A stretch of 64,000 nt of DNA, taken from positions 1 to 64,000 of the forward strand of contig CAJXYM010000001.1 in the NCBI GenBank assembly GCA_913063045.1, in the 5' to 3' direction. Source of the stretch: an uncultured Flavobacteriales bacterium. Its GTDB lineage: Bacteria; Bacteroidota; Bacteroidia; Flavobacteriales; BACL11. Each line of letters begins with the position of its first letter. The stretch's first letter is position 1. A program made the translations under genes and the position numbers. The notes below the pieces were generated by a model. It did not search any database. It saw only the letters and a list, made by a program, of their open reading frames with translations, and had not been told where the DNA came from. Positions 1 through 9,168 of the stretch are shown piece by piece.

Positions 1-558
1 CCTATTATTGAAACTCAAGCAGGAGATGTTTCTGCATACATTCCAACAAATGTTATATCAATTACTGATGGTCAAATTTTTCTTGAATCAAATCTATTTT
101 TATCTGGAGTTAGACCTGCAATTAATGTTGGGATTTCAGTTTCAAGAGTTGGAGGTTCTGCACAAATTAAGTCTATGAAGAAAATTTCAGGAACACTTAA
201 ACTTGATCAAGCTCAATATAGAGAGCTCGAAGCATTTGCTAAGTTTGGTTCTGATTTAGACGCTGCAACAAGCGCGGTAATTGAGAAAGGAAAAAGAAAT
301 GTTGAAATTTTAAAACAAGGTCAATATTCTCCTTTAAGAGTTGAAGAACAAGCTGCTATTATATTTTGTGGTACAAATGGTTTGTTAATGGATGTTCCTG
401 TTAATAAAATTAAAACTTTTGAGGCTGAATATATTTCGTATTTACATAATAAGCATCAGAATGTTTTAGATGATTTAGCTAATGGTAAATTGACAGATGA
501 GATTACATCAATATTAAAAAAAGTTGCAGCAGATTTATCAACTAAATATGCTGCTTAA
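1..558 (+). CDS. atpA: ATP synthase F1 subunit alpha (3' part)
   Basis: C-terminal 185 residues of the alpha subunit of F1Fo ATP synthase; the 5' part lies left of the window and the reading frame is open from base 1. An in-frame ATG at 175 is internal, because clear alpha-subunit sequence precedes it, including the stretch [18 protein letters not shown] that carries the conserved SVSRVGG motif near the catalytic interface. The rest is the helical C-terminal domain. The alpha subunit forms the F1 hexamer with beta on the cytoplasmic side of the inner membrane and carries non-catalytic nucleotide sites. The gene ends 9 bp before atpG, the usual order in ATP synthase operons. Identification is secure; only the missing 5' end limits it. 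Confidence 0.96.
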   Translation, partial: PIIETQAGDVSAYIPTNVISITDGQIFLESNLFLSGVRPAINVGISVSRVGGSAQIKSMKKISGTLKLDQAQYRELEAFAKFGSDLDAATSAVIEKGKRNVEILKQGQYSPLRVEEQAAIIFCGTNGLLMDVPVNKIKTFEAEYISYLHNKHQNVLDDLANGKLTDEITSILKKVAADLSTKYAA

Positions 559-567
559 AAAATAGTT

Positions 568-1431
568 ATGGCTAATTTAAAAGAAATAAAATCTAGAATT
601 ACCTCAATTGGATCTACCATGCAGATTACTTCTGCAATGAAAATGGTTTCTGCAGCTAAACTAAAAAGAGCTCAAGATGCTATTACTCAAATGAGACCTT
701 ATGCTAATAAATTAACAGAACTACTTGTTAATTTATCTTCTAGCCTTGATTCTTCAGATCAAGGGGGTTTTTCAGAAAAGAGAGAGATTAAAAAGGTTTT
801 GATTGTAACCATAACTTCAAATAGAGGATTATGTGGAGGTTTTAATGCTAATGTTATTAAAAAAGCATCTAGTCTATCTCAAAATAAATTTAAAGATTGT
901 AAGGTCCACTTTTTATCTATTGGAAAAAAATCAACGGATTTTTTTAGAAAAAATGATTTTAATTTGATTAGTTCTCATGATGATGTTTTCACAAATTTAA
1001 ATTATGAATCTATTTCAGAAATAGCTATTAATATTATGGATTATTTCAATAGCGGAGAATTTGATAAAGTTATATTAGTATACAATCAGTTTAAAAATGC
1101 TGCTACTCAGATTGTTATGAATGAAAACTATTTGCCTGTAGAAAATACTGAAGGTTCAGAAAGCTCTATTGGAGATTATATTTTTGAACCGGGTAAAGAA
1201 GAAATTGTTAGTGAATTAATTCCCAAATCACTTAAAACACAGCTTTTTAAAGCAGTTTTAGACTCTCATGCATCTGAACATGGCGCAAGGATGACGGCGA
1301 TGCATAAGGCTACAGATAATGCTGGAGATTTAAAAAAGGAACTAACCCTAACTTATAATAAAGCTCGTCAAGCTGCCATTACCGCTGAAATTTTAGAGAT
1401 AGTAGGTGGAGCTGAAGCGCTTAACGGTTAA
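568..1431 (+). CDS. atpG: ATP synthase F1 subunit gamma
   Basis: Gamma subunit, the central rotor shaft of F1 that couples proton flow through Fo to ATP synthesis. The 287 residues match the usual family length. The N-terminal helix (ANLKEIKSRITSI and ITSAMKMVSAAKLKRAQ) and the C-terminal helix (ASEHGARMTAMHKATDNA, then LTLTYNKARQAAITAEILEIVGGAEAL) form the antiparallel coiled coil typical of the family. A Rossmann-like middle domain starts with the conserved TSNRGLCGGFN at about residues 83-93. The ATG at 568 follows the atpA stop by 9 bp, so the two genes are very likely cotranscribed. No epsilon, delta or Fo gene follows, so atpG is the last ATP synthase gene of this cluster. Confidence 0.97.
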   Translation: MANLKEIKSRITSIGSTMQITSAMKMVSAAKLKRAQDAITQMRPYANKLTELLVNLSSSLDSSDQGGFSEKREIKKVLIVTITSNRGLCGGFNANVIKKASSLSQNKFKDCKVHFLSIGKKSTDFFRKNDFNLISSHDDVFTNLNYESISEIAINIMDYFNSGEFDKVILVYNQFKNAATQIVMNENYLPVENTEGSESSIGDYIFEPGKEEIVSELIPKSLKTQLFKAVLDSHASEHGARMTAMHKATDNAGDLKKELTLTYNKARQAAITAEILEIVGGAEALNG

Positions 1432-1501
1432 TCCTTATTTCAAGACACCTCATTCTTTTAAGATTTAAAGTTACTTATTAAGTCAAATATTTCTATTCTT
1501 C

Positions 1502-1509
1502 TATATTTG
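1502..1509 (+). promoter_or_regulatory. -7 promoter element of the crotonase operon
   Basis: TATATTTG matches the Bacteroidota -7 consensus TAnnTTTG exactly and lies 15 bp before the ATG at 1525, in the 93-bp gap after atpG. No TTG (-33 element) is evident at the expected distance. It probably starts the long transcript running from 1525 to at least 8939. Confidence 0.5.
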
Positions 1510-1524
1510 TAAAAAAGATATAAC

Positions 1525-2298
1525 ATGAATTTTGAAAATATTTTATACGAAGTAAAAGAAGGTATCTGCTATTTAACTATTAATAGACCTAAACAATTAA
1601 ACGCCTTAAATATTAAGACTATTTCTGAGCTTAAAGAAGCCGTTACTTTAATTGAAAAGAACAATAATGTAAAATGTATCATTATCACTGGCTCTGATAA
1701 TAAAGCTTTTATCGCTGGAGCTGATATAAAAGAGTTTTCAAATTATAAATCTAAATTGGCTGAGGATATGTCTAAAAAAGGCCATCAGTTATTTGACTTT
1801 ATTGAAGAATCAAAAAAACCTTTTATTGCTGCTATTAATGGGTTTGCTTTAGGAGGAGGCTTGGAATTAGCAATGGCTTGTCACATTAGAGTTGCATCAG
1901 ATAATGCTAAAATGGGGCTTCCTGAAGTCTCTTTAGGTGTTATTCCTGGCTACGGAGGAACACAAAGACTCGCAAACTTAATAGGTAAAGGTAGGGCTAT
2001 GGAGATGATATTAACCACCCGAATGATTACGGCTCAAAATGCTGTTGATATTGGTTTAGTTAACCATATCTGTGAACAGGTTAACCTTCTAGATTTTTGT
2101 GAAAAACTAGCAATAAAAATTAAACGAAATTCTCCAGTAGCTATTGGTAAGGCAATAAAATCTATAAATAGTGGTTTTAAATATAATATTGATGGTAATG
2201 CTTCAGAAATTAAATTATTTGGGGAATGTTTTGATTCTCCAGATTTTAATGAAGGAGTGAGTGCTTTTATGGAAAAAAGAAAACCTAATTTTAATTGA
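1525..2298 (+). CDS. Enoyl-CoA hydratase/isomerase (crotonase family)
   Basis: Cytoplasmic crotonase-fold enzyme of 257 residues, probably hydrating trans-2-enoyl-CoA in beta-oxidation or in short-chain (crotonyl/3-hydroxybutyryl) CoA metabolism. The oxyanion-hole segments are present: AGADIKEF at 64-71 and NGFALGGGLELA at 105-116. Both catalytic glutamates of true hydratases are retained, E114 in GGGLEL and E134 in LPEVSLG, so hydratase activity is more likely than isomerase-only or decarboxylase activity. GYGGTQRL follows, as is standard. The gene overlaps the downstream flippase start by 3 bp (TTGA). The glutaryl-CoA dehydrogenase-like gene near 52 kb makes crotonyl-CoA, a plausible substrate, but the link is inference. 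Exact substrate specificity cannot be read from the sequence. Confidence 0.9.
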   Translation: MNFENILYEVKEGICYLTINRPKQLNALNIKTISELKEAVTLIEKNNNVKCIIITGSDNKAFIAGADIKEFSNYKSKLAEDMSKKGHQLFDFIEESKKPFIAAINGFALGGGLELAMACHIRVASDNAKMGLPEVSLGVIPGYGGTQRLANLIGKGRAMEMILTTRMITAQNAVDIGLVNHICEQVNLLDFCEKLAIKIKRNSPVAIGKAIKSINSGFKYNIDGNASEIKLFGECFDSPDFNEGVSAFMEKRKPNFN

Positions 2299-3773
2299 AT
2301 CCTTTAAAAAAATTATTGAAGCAAACAGCTATTTATGGACTAAGTAGCGTCGTAGGTAGGTTATTAAATTATTTATTAGTTCCTCTTTATACTCGGTTTT
2401 TTCTTCCTGAAGAATATGGTGTTGTTACAGAGCTTTATGCTTATGTTGCTTTTCTTGTTGTTATTTTAACTTATGGAATCGAAACAGCATTTTTTAGGTT
2501 CTCTCAAAGAGAAAAAAACAACCGAGTTGTTTATAGTACATCATTAATATCTTTATTAGTTACTTCTATTTTATTTGTTATTATTTTGTTTTCTTTTAGT
2601 GAAAATATTTCATCTGCTATTGGCTATCCAGCTAATCAAGAATATATTAAATGGTTTGCATTAATTATTGGATTAGACGCTATCTCTTCTATTTCCTTTG
2701 CAAAGCTAAGAGCGTTAAATAAAGCCACAAGATTTGCTTTAATTAGGTTGGTTAATATTTTTGTTAATATAGGGTTAAACTTGTTTTTTATAATTTATTG
2801 CCCCTATGTCATAGAAAATAATTTGCAATCGCTAAATTTTGTAAACTCTGTGTATTCCTCTGAAATTGGTGTTGGCTATATTTTTATAGCAAATTTAATA
2901 TCCTCTTTTATTACAATCTTGATGTTATTTCCTGAGATGATTAATTCTGTATGGATTTTTGATAAGAAATTATGGAGAAAAATGATGATTTATGCATCAC
3001 CTTTATTAATAGCTGGACTTGCTGGCATGACAAATGAGACCATAGATAGAATTTTACTTAAATACTTATTACCAGAAAATATTAATTCAGCTCGAGAAAT
3101 TGGACTATATGGAGCGTTTTATAAGCTTTCTGTAATAATGATTCTATTTATACAAACTTTCCGTTTTGCCGCAGAACCATTTTTCTTTGCACAAGAAAGA
3201 AATGCTAATTCAAAAAAAGTCTATGCTGATGTTATGAAATTTTTTATTATTGTTATTTCTTTTATTTTCCTTATTGTAACTACTTTTTATAATTTCTTTA
3301 TAGGTTTTTTAGGATCAGAATATCATGACGATCGAGGTTTTGTTGTAGTGTCTATTCTTCTTCTTGCTAATTTCTTTTTGGGAATATATTACAACCTTTC
3401 AATTTGGTATAAATTAACTGAAAAAACAATTTTTGGGGCTTATCTTTCTTTCTTTGGCGCTATAATAACAATCGCATTAAATTTTATTCTTATACCTACA
3501 ATTGGGTTTATAGGATCAGCAATTGCTACTTTAGTATGTTATTTTTTAATGACTTTTGCCTCTTTCCTTTTGGCAAAAAAGCACTATCCCATTCCTTATG
3601 ATTACAATAGAATATTTTTGTATTTTTCTTTAATGATAAGCATCTTCTTTATATTATATTACACTAATTTTACTGTCATTATTAATTTGTTATTTATTCT
3701 TATTTATTTACTAATAGTATTTACATTAGAGAAACCTAAAAACCAATCAAAAGCTGCTCCTAAATTGTTTTAA
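2295..3773 (+). CDS. Oligosaccharide flippase family membrane protein
   Basis: Polytopic inner-membrane protein of 492 residues with about 12-14 hydrophobic segments, resembling Wzx/RfbX-type flippases of the MVF/MATE-like superfamily. These flip lipid-linked sugars across the inner membrane for polysaccharide or glycan assembly. The N-terminus ([20 protein letters not shown], then [13 protein letters not shown]) is the typical opening of this family. Translation appears to start at TTG 2295, which overlaps the crotonase stop codon. No ATG lies near, and the family opening begins immediately after this codon, so the start is credible. It ends 1 bp before dut. The neighbouring sugar nucleotidyltransferase fits a glycan pathway. 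The substrate is unknown. Confidence 0.85.
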   Translation: MNPLKKLLKQTAIYGLSSVVGRLLNYLLVPLYTRFFLPEEYGVVTELYAYVAFLVVILTYGIETAFFRFSQREKNNRVVYSTSLISLLVTSILFVIILFSFSENISSAIGYPANQEYIKWFALIIGLDAISSISFAKLRALNKATRFALIRLVNIFVNIGLNLFFIIYCPYVIENNLQSLNFVNSVYSSEIGVGYIFIANLISSFITILMLFPEMINSVWIFDKKLWRKMMIYASPLLIAGLAGMTNETIDRILLKYLLPENINSAREIGLYGAFYKLSVIMILFIQTFRFAAEPFFFAQERNANSKKVYADVMKFFIIVISFIFLIVTTFYNFFIGFLGSEYHDDRGFVVVSILLLANFFLGIYYNLSIWYKLTEKTIFGAYLSFFGAIITIALNFILIPTIGFIGSAIATLVCYFLMTFASFLLAKKHYPIPYDYNRIFLYFSLMISIFFILYYTNFTVIINLLFILIYLLIVFTLEKPKNQSKAAPKLF

Positions 3774-3774
3774 T

Positions 3775-4209
3775 ATGAAAGTTAAAATTATAAATAAATC
3801 TACTAATGACACTCCCGAATATTCAACATTAAACTCTGCCGGAATGGATTTAAGAGCAGACTTAAGTAGCTCTATAACATTAAAACCTTTTGATAGAATT
3901 CTTATTAAAACTGGGCTTTTTCTTGAAATCCCTCAGGGCTTTGAAGCACAAGTCAGACCAAGAAGTGGATTAGCAATTAAAAAAGGTATAACTGTTTTAA
4001 ATTCTCCTGGAACAATTGACGCAGATTATAGAGGAGAAGTTGGTGTTATACTTATCAATTTGTCAAAAGATGATTTTATTATTAATAATGGGGAAAGAAT
4101 TGCTCAATTAGTTTTTGCTAGTTTTTCTAAAGCTGATTTTCTTAATGTAGATGTTCTAGAAGAAACTAAAAGAGGCGCTAAAGGTTTTGGTAGTTCAGGT
4201 GTTAAATAA
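3775..4209 (+). CDS. dut: Deoxyuridine 5'-triphosphate nucleotidohydrolase
   Basis: Trimeric all-beta dUTPase that hydrolyses dUTP to dUMP and pyrophosphate, keeping uracil out of DNA and feeding dTMP synthesis. All five motifs are visible in the 144 residues: NSAGMDLRA (20-28) with metal-site D25, RPRSGLA (61-67), [12 protein letters not shown] (79-90) with the presumed catalytic D82, GERIAQLVF (106-114), and the glycine-rich lid [10 protein letters not shown] (133-142). The length is normal. It sits 1 bp after the flippase gene and 12 bp before the nucleotidyltransferase gene, so translation and transcription are probably coupled in one operon. Confidence 0.97.
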   Translation: MKVKIINKSTNDTPEYSTLNSAGMDLRADLSSSITLKPFDRILIKTGLFLEIPQGFEAQVRPRSGLAIKKGITVLNSPGTIDADYRGEVGVILINLSKDDFIINNGERIAQLVFASFSKADFLNVDVLEETKRGAKGFGSSGVK

Positions 4210-4221
4210 AAATTAAATAAA

Positions 4222-5226
4222 ATGAAAATAATTATTCCAATGGCAGGAAGAGGCTCAAGACTTAGGCCTCACACCCTTACAACTCCTAAGCCATTAATTT
4301 CTTTTGCTGGTAAATCCATCGTAAAAAGACTTGTTGAAGATATTGTATCTATTTGTGATGAAAAAGTTGATGAGATTTCATTTATTATTGGCGATTTTGG
4401 TTCTGAAGTTGAGAAAGATCTATTGAAAATAGCATCAAACTTAGGCGCTCAAGGAAAAGTAGTTTATCAGAAAGAACCTTTAGGAACTGCTCATGCTATT
4501 CTTTGTGCTAAAGAATCATTAAAAGGCAATGTAGTTGTGGCTTTTGCTGACACATTATTTAAGGCTGACTTTAAGCTAAATAAGACAAATGATGGTATCA
4601 TATGGGTTAGTAAAATTCAAGACCCTTCTGCATTTGGAGTTGTAAAAGTTGATAATAATATAATTACTGATTTCGTTGAAAAACCAAAAGAATTTGTTTC
4701 TGATCTTGCAATAATTGGCATATATTATTTTAATGATGGAGAAAACTTAAGAGATGAATTACAATATCTTATTGATAATAACATTAAGGATAAGGGGGAG
4801 TATCAGTTAACCAACGCTTTAGAGAACATGAAGAATAAAGGTCTTAAGTTTTCTGTTGGAGAAGTTGAAGAGTGGCTTGATTGTGGTAATAAAGATGCAA
4901 CAGTTTATACTTGCTCTAGGGTTTTAGAGCATAATAAAGACAAAAGATTAGTTAGTGAATCAATTGAGATGGAATCTAGTAGGATTATACCTCCTTGCTA
5001 TATTGCAGATGGTGTTGTAATTACTAACTCAACTATTGGACCACATGTCTCCATTGGAGAAAATTCATCAGTAACTAATAGCACTATTAGTTTAACTATA
5101 ATTCAGAACGAATCAAAGATATCTAATGCTAGAATCTCTAATTCAATGATAGGAAATAAGGTTTATTATGATGGAAAAAATATTGAAAACGAATTAAGTT
5201 TGGGCGATTTTTCAGAACAAAAATAA
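4222..5226 (+). CDS. Sugar-phosphate nucleotidyltransferase
   Basis: Enzyme of the NTP-transferase family, transferring NMP from an NTP to a sugar 1-phosphate (glucose-1-phosphate thymidylyl/uridylyltransferase type). The N-terminal Rossmann-like domain carries the signature GRGSRL (9-14) with the phosphate-binding lysine in TPKPL (about 21-25), and later WLDCGNK. The last about 90 residues contain isoleucine/valine-rich hexapeptides (SRIIPPCYIADGVVITNSTIG and following) of a left-handed beta-helix, as in bifunctional or trimeric members. It directly abuts the TPR gene (stop 5226, ATG 5227). Together with the adjacent flippase it suggests envelope glycan synthesis. The base and sugar preference cannot be decided by eye. 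Confidence 0.87.
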   Translation: MKIIIPMAGRGSRLRPHTLTTPKPLISFAGKSIVKRLVEDIVSICDEKVDEISFIIGDFGSEVEKDLLKIASNLGAQGKVVYQKEPLGTAHAILCAKESLKGNVVVAFADTLFKADFKLNKTNDGIIWVSKIQDPSAFGVVKVDNNIITDFVEKPKEFVSDLAIIGIYYFNDGENLRDELQYLIDNNIKDKGEYQLTNALENMKNKGLKFSVGEVEEWLDCGNKDATVYTCSRVLEHNKDKRLVSESIEMESSRIIPPCYIADGVVITNSTIGPHVSIGENSSVTNSTISLTIIQNESKISNARISNSMIGNKVYYDGKNIENELSLGDFSEQK

Positions 5227-6957
5227 ATGTTACGTACTCTCCTCTTTAGTGTTTTTATTCTATCAAGCCTAAGTACCATTGCTCAATGGAAAAGTTTTTA
5301 TCCTGATAATAAACCTCCCAAATCACAGATTAAAAAAGACAAATCTGATAATGATTTGCTTTTTAATACTATCTACTTTAACGCGCTTAAACAAAAATCT
5401 TTAGAAAATTACGACCAATCCTTAAAGATTTTTCAACGATGTATTAAAATGAAGCCAAATAACATTGAGGTGGTTTACCAAGCCTCATTAATATCATCTT
5501 TTTTGGGGCTCTCTGCTGAAGCAATATTATACTCAGAGCAAACTGTTGAGTCTAAACCAAAGAATATTTGGTATTTAAGAAATCATATTGAAAATCTTTT
5601 AGAATTACCGGACTATAAATTGGCTTCCGAATACCTTCTTAAGCTAGTAGATTTAGAACCAAATAATGAAGTTAATTTTTATCAACTAGCAGATTCTTAT
5701 ATCTATGATAAAAATTATCGTAAAGCTATATCCGTTTATAATAGATTAGAAAAGATTAGAGGAATTTCTAAATTGACATCTATGCAAAAGCAAAAGCTTT
5801 ACATGCAAACTAAGAATTTTAAAATGGCTACCAATGAGATATTTAAGCTATCTGATAAATTCCCTCTTGATTTAGAAATTTTAGAAATCTTAGCTGAATG
5901 TTACTTATTAAGTGACAAACGTGATTTAGCCTTTGATATTTTTAAAAGGATTGCCCTACTTAGTCCCGAAAATGGTAAGATACATTTGACATTGGCTAAT
6001 TACTATCGTGATAAAAACAATAACAATAAATCCTATGATGAGCTTAGATTAGCTTTTTCCTCCAGTCAGCTTTCTCTTGAGGTTAAGATTTCAATACTAG
6101 CTTCTTATTTTCCTTTACTAACAACTAATGACACATTAAAAAAACAGGCATATGAGCTCTGTTTGATAATGATTAATATCCACCCGTTAAGTCCACAAGT
6201 TTACGCGATATACGCTGATCTTCTTTTCTCTGATAAAAAGAAAAATCAAGCTAAAGAGTTTTATAAAAAGACATTAAAAATAGATAAGAATTTTAAAGAC
6301 GTTTGGACTCAATTATTATTTATTGATGTAGAGCAGAATAATTTTGATAGTTTACTATTATATAGTTTTGATGCTCTCAATCTTTTCCCTACTGATCCTT
6401 TATATTATTATTTTTATGCTATCTCTAATTTACGAATTAATCAACCGATTATTGCTTTCAAATATTTAGAAATAGGTATAGAATATGTTTATGACAATCC
6501 TCCGCTATTAAAGGAGTTTCAAATTTCATTAGCAGAATCATCGAATTCCTTGCAAGAATATTCTTATTCAGACTCTATCTATGAGAAAGTTCTTTCAGTT
6601 GATCCTGATAATATTTTAGTCTTAAATAATTTTAGCTATTACTTATCCTTAAGAAAGGAAAAGCTAGAAAAAGCAAAGACCATGTCTTATAAGTGTAATA
6701 AGCTTGAGCCAAATAATGGAACATATCAAGATACTTATGCTTGGGTTTTGTTTTGTTTAGGGGAATATGTAGAAGCAAGGTTATGGGTAGAAAAGGCTAT
6801 TAAAAACGGAAGTGATACAAGTTTTGTAGTATTAGAACATTATGGTGATATACTGTTTAAATTAAATTTAAAGCAAGAAGCTATAGTGCAGTGGAAAAAA
6901 GCTTTTTCTATTAATGGAAAATCTCAGAGCTTAATGAAAAAAATCTCTAATGAATAG
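5227..6957 (+). CDS. Exported tetratricopeptide repeat protein
   Basis: A 576-residue protein with an N-terminal signal peptide (LRTLLFSVFILSSLSTIAQ) followed almost entirely by TPR-like helical repeats. Examples are around residues 55-85 (YDQSLKIFQRCIKMKPNNIEVVY), 170, 240, 350 and the C-terminal YVEARLWVEKAIKNGS. It is probably periplasmic or lipoprotein-free and outer-membrane associated, acting as a protein-protein scaffold. No catalytic motif is seen. It starts immediately after the nucleotidyltransferase gene and overlaps the DUF4292 lipoprotein gene by 8 bp, so the two are likely cotranslated. I recognise the local order TPR, DUF4292, LytM as common in flavobacteria, but no specific function is established from this sequence. 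Confidence 0.8.
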   Translation: MLRTLLFSVFILSSLSTIAQWKSFYPDNKPPKSQIKKDKSDNDLLFNTIYFNALKQKSLENYDQSLKIFQRCIKMKPNNIEVVYQASLISSFLGLSAEAILYSEQTVESKPKNIWYLRNHIENLLELPDYKLASEYLLKLVDLEPNNEVNFYQLADSYIYDKNYRKAISVYNRLEKIRGISKLTSMQKQKLYMQTKNFKMATNEIFKLSDKFPLDLEILEILAECYLLSDKRDLAFDIFKRIALLSPENGKIHLTLANYYRDKNNNNKSYDELRLAFSSSQLSLEVKISILASYFPLLTTNDTLKKQAYELCLIMINIHPLSPQVYAIYADLLFSDKKKNQAKEFYKKTLKIDKNFKDVWTQLLFIDVEQNNFDSLLLYSFDALNLFPTDPLYYYFYAISNLRINQPIIAFKYLEIGIEYVYDNPPLLKEFQISLAESSNSLQEYSYSDSIYEKVLSVDPDNILVLNNFSYYLSLRKEKLEKAKTMSYKCNKLEPNNGTYQDTYAWVLFCLGEYVEARLWVEKAIKNGSDTSFVVLEHYGDILFKLNLKQEAIVQWKKAFSINGKSQSLMKKISNE

Positions 6958-7696
6958 TGTTTTTTATAACGTTTTTCTGGTTTTACTATTATTTTTATGT
7001 TCTTGTGGGATTAATAAAAAAACCCTTATTATAAATTCAGTTAATGATATTAATACTTCTAGATTAATAGATAATGTTAATTCTAATAATTCATTTGCAG
7101 AATGGACTTATATAAAAGGAAAATTAAATATCCGCACTGCTGAAGCTACATTCAATGTTAACACAAATATCAGGATAAGGAAAGATAGCGTTATTTGGAT
7201 CTCTGTTACTATGCCTATAGTTGGAGAATTATTTAGAGGAATATTAACTAAAGATTCAGTTTATTTACTTAACCGAAAAAATTCAACCTATATAATTGAA
7301 CCATCATCATATTTAGATAATTACTTTTCCTCAGCCTCACATTTAAACTTATTTCAAGAAATTGTCTCTTCATCAATTACTTTAGATAGCAATATAATTA
7401 AAACTTCAAATAATAATAGTCAGTATGTTTTAAGGGACAATAATTTTCAATACACTGTAGATCCAATAAATTTCAGGGTTATTGCCCTTCAGCTATTTTC
7501 CCCTGCTAAAGACACACTCTCTCTTGAGTATAAAAACTACTCAGAAAGTAACGGTTTTATCTTTCCGAAACAATTAGAAATTACAATACCCTTTGATCAA
7601 GAATACAGTTTTATTCTAAATTATAATAAATTAACATTTAATAAACCTCAAAAATTCCCATTTAATATTCCAAAGAATTATGCCAAAGTTCGCTAG
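6950..7696 (+). CDS. DUF4292 family lipoprotein
   Basis: A 248-residue predicted lipoprotein: hydrophobic N-terminus (VFLVLLLFLCSCG) with lipobox-like LCSC, giving acylated C19 or C17. The body is rich in beta strands and shows the DUF4292 pattern: an early W-x-Y-x-K-G segment (AEWTYIKGKLNIRT), then INTNIRIRKDSVIWISV and MPIVGELFRGILTKDSVYLLNR. This family resembles the LolA/LolB-like open beta-barrel fold, so a role in lipoprotein or lipid handling at the outer membrane is possible but is inference. It overlaps the TPR gene by 8 bp upstream and the LytM gene by 17 bp downstream, which strongly implies coexpression. Confidence 0.82.
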   Translation: MNSVFYNVFLVLLLFLCSCGINKKTLIINSVNDINTSRLIDNVNSNNSFAEWTYIKGKLNIRTAEATFNVNTNIRIRKDSVIWISVTMPIVGELFRGILTKDSVYLLNRKNSTYIIEPSSYLDNYFSSASHLNLFQEIVSSSITLDSNIIKTSNNNSQYVLRDNNFQYTVDPINFRVIALQLFSPAKDTLSLEYKNYSESNGFIFPKQLEITIPFDQEYSFILNYNKLTFNKPQKFPFNIPKNYAKVR

Positions 7697-8939
7697 CTAT
7701 ATTTTATTTTTTTTAATTAGTCTATTTGTCTTTACTGCATATTCTCAAGACAAAAAGCAATTAAAAACAGAGAAAGAAGCTATTGAAAAAGAAATTTCAT
7801 TTACAGTTGAATTATTAGAAAAAACAAAGGAAAACAAACGTAATTCATTACAATACCTAAAGGTTTTAGATAGCAAAATTAATAATGAGGATAAGATTCT
7901 TCAAATTATGAGTATTGAGGTTAATCTTCTTAAGAAACAAATAATTAGAACCAAAGAAAAAATCAAGTTTAGTCAAAATAAAATTCTAAGATTTAAAAAT
8001 GAAATAGAGAAACTTAAATCAGAATATGCTGCAATGCTTTATTCTTTACAGAAGAATAAAGCTAATAAAAACAGTTTAGTGTTTATCGTTTCTTCTTCTA
8101 CATTTAATCAAGCTTTTAAAAGAATTATTTATTTAAAACAATACTCCTCTGCCCGAAGAGTACAGGTTAGCAAGATTAATAATAATCAAGATAGCTTACG
8201 AGTATTAAATCTAAAAATGCAGTCTCAAGTTGAGAGTCTTAATATCAATAAAGAGAAAAGTTTGGCCTTAATAAGTTCAAAAAAGACTAAGATCAAAATA
8301 TTTACTCAATCTAAAAATGAAAAGAATAATTTAATAAAAAACCTTTCTAAATCAGAAAAATTATTTCTTTCTAAAATTAAAAAACAAGAAAAAAAGGCAA
8401 AACTCTTAGATGATAAAATAAAAGAAATTATTAAAGAAGAAATTAGGTTAGCACGTGAGGCTGCCAAGAAAATTAATGGAGAATCTGAATTTTCATTAAC
8501 TCCTGAAGCCAGGATACTTTCAAGCGAGTTTAATGCTAATAAAGGAAATCTTCCATGGCCTCTTGACCAAGGAGTGATTGTTACAAGATATGGTAAACAG
8601 ATGCATCAGGTTTTTAAAGGAGTTGAAACATTTAATAACGGAATTAATATAGCAACTAATTTAGGGTCTATTGTAAGGTCTGTCTTTAAAGGAGTGATCT
8701 CTAGAATTTTCTTTATTAAAGGAGAAGGTAAGGCTATTTTAATAAACCATGGAGAATATTTTTCTGTATATTCTGGCTTGAAAGAAGTAACTGTTAAGCT
8801 AGGTGACAAAGTGTTTTCTAAGGAGTCTATAGGGGTTATGACAAATGATAAAATTATTGATGAAATTGAGCTTCACTTTGAAATCTGGAAAGGATATGAC
8901 AAACAAGACCCTTCTTTATGGTTATTTAAGGCTGATTAA
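7680..8939 (+). CDS. EnvC-like protein: coiled coil plus degenerate LytM domain
   Basis: A 419-residue periplasmic protein: signal peptide (about 1-22), long charged coiled coil (about 24-260), then a C-terminal LytM/M23 domain (about 300-415). The usual M23 metal ligands are missing. The H-x3-D motif reads N319-N-G-I-N323, the central YxxLH reads YSGL, and the first His of HxH is E397 although H399 is kept. It is therefore most likely a non-hydrolytic activator of an N-acetylmuramoyl-L-alanine amidase, like EnvC/NlpD during septum splitting, rather than an endopeptidase. It overlaps the DUF4292 gene by 17 bp. FtsEX and the amidase partner are not in this window. Confidence 0.85.
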   Translation: MPKFASYILFFLISLFVFTAYSQDKKQLKTEKEAIEKEISFTVELLEKTKENKRNSLQYLKVLDSKINNEDKILQIMSIEVNLLKKQIIRTKEKIKFSQNKILRFKNEIEKLKSEYAAMLYSLQKNKANKNSLVFIVSSSTFNQAFKRIIYLKQYSSARRVQVSKINNNQDSLRVLNLKMQSQVESLNINKEKSLALISSKKTKIKIFTQSKNEKNNLIKNLSKSEKLFLSKIKKQEKKAKLLDDKIKEIIKEEIRLAREAAKKINGESEFSLTPEARILSSEFNANKGNLPWPLDQGVIVTRYGKQMHQVFKGVETFNNGINIATNLGSIVRSVFKGVISRIFFIKGEGKAILINHGEYFSVYSGLKEVTVKLGDKVFSKESIGVMTNDKIIDEIELHFEIWKGYDKQDPSLWLFKAD

Positions 8940-8950
8940 ATGAAAATCCA

Positions 8951-8958
8951 TATTTTTG
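8951..8958 (+). promoter_or_regulatory. -7 promoter element for tatA-gatA
   Basis: TATTTTTG fits the Bacteroidota -7 consensus TAnnTTTG. It lies 12 bp after the EnvC-like stop codon and 26 bp before the tatA ATG. No good TTG at -33. It would give tatA-gatA-DUF3108 a transcript independent of the operon before it. Confidence 0.42.
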
Positions 8959-8983
8959 TACAAATAAAATAATTTTTAAAATT

Positions 8984-9160
8984 ATGAAATCATCTATATT
9001 ACTTGGTATAATTGGTCCTTGGCAAATAGCATTAATTGTTCTTGTTGTCTTACTTCTTTTTGGAGGTAAAAAAATCCCAGAACTAATGAAAGGTCTTGGT
9101 CAGGGGATCAATGAGTTTAAGAAAGGAAAAAACGAATCAGAAGATTCTGAAAAAAAATAA
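8984..9160 (+). CDS. tatA: Twin-arginine translocase subunit TatA
   Basis: A 58-residue protein with the full TatA layout: short N-terminus, one transmembrane helix ([20 protein letters not shown], residues about 8-27), the conserved hinge [14 protein letters not shown] that begins the amphipathic helix, and a charged lysine/glutamate tail. TatA oligomerises in the inner membrane and, with TatC, exports folded proteins bearing twin-arginine signals. It is too short for usual ORF cut-offs but unmistakable by motif. The gene is followed after 8 bp by gatA, suggesting cotranscription. No tatC is present in the window. TatA and TatB/E cannot be separated with certainty, but the FGGKKIPEL form is TatA-like. 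Confidence 0.93.
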   Translation: MKSSILLGIIGPWQIALIVLVVLLLFGGKKIPELMKGLGQGINEFKKGKNESEDSEKK

Positions 9161-9168
9161 ATTTTAAA

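Noticed and set aside
175-177. ATG as the start of a short 127-aa gene
   Set aside because: The frame is open from base 1 and encodes conserved ATP synthase alpha sequence upstream, so it is internal.
1432-1501. Intrinsic terminator after atpG
   Set aside because: No stable GC-containing hairpin followed by a T-run is present in this gap.
8446-8459. A CACGTG core as a possible second parS site
   Set aside because: Flanks (AGCACGTGAGG) do not match the palindrome; only the central six bases agree.
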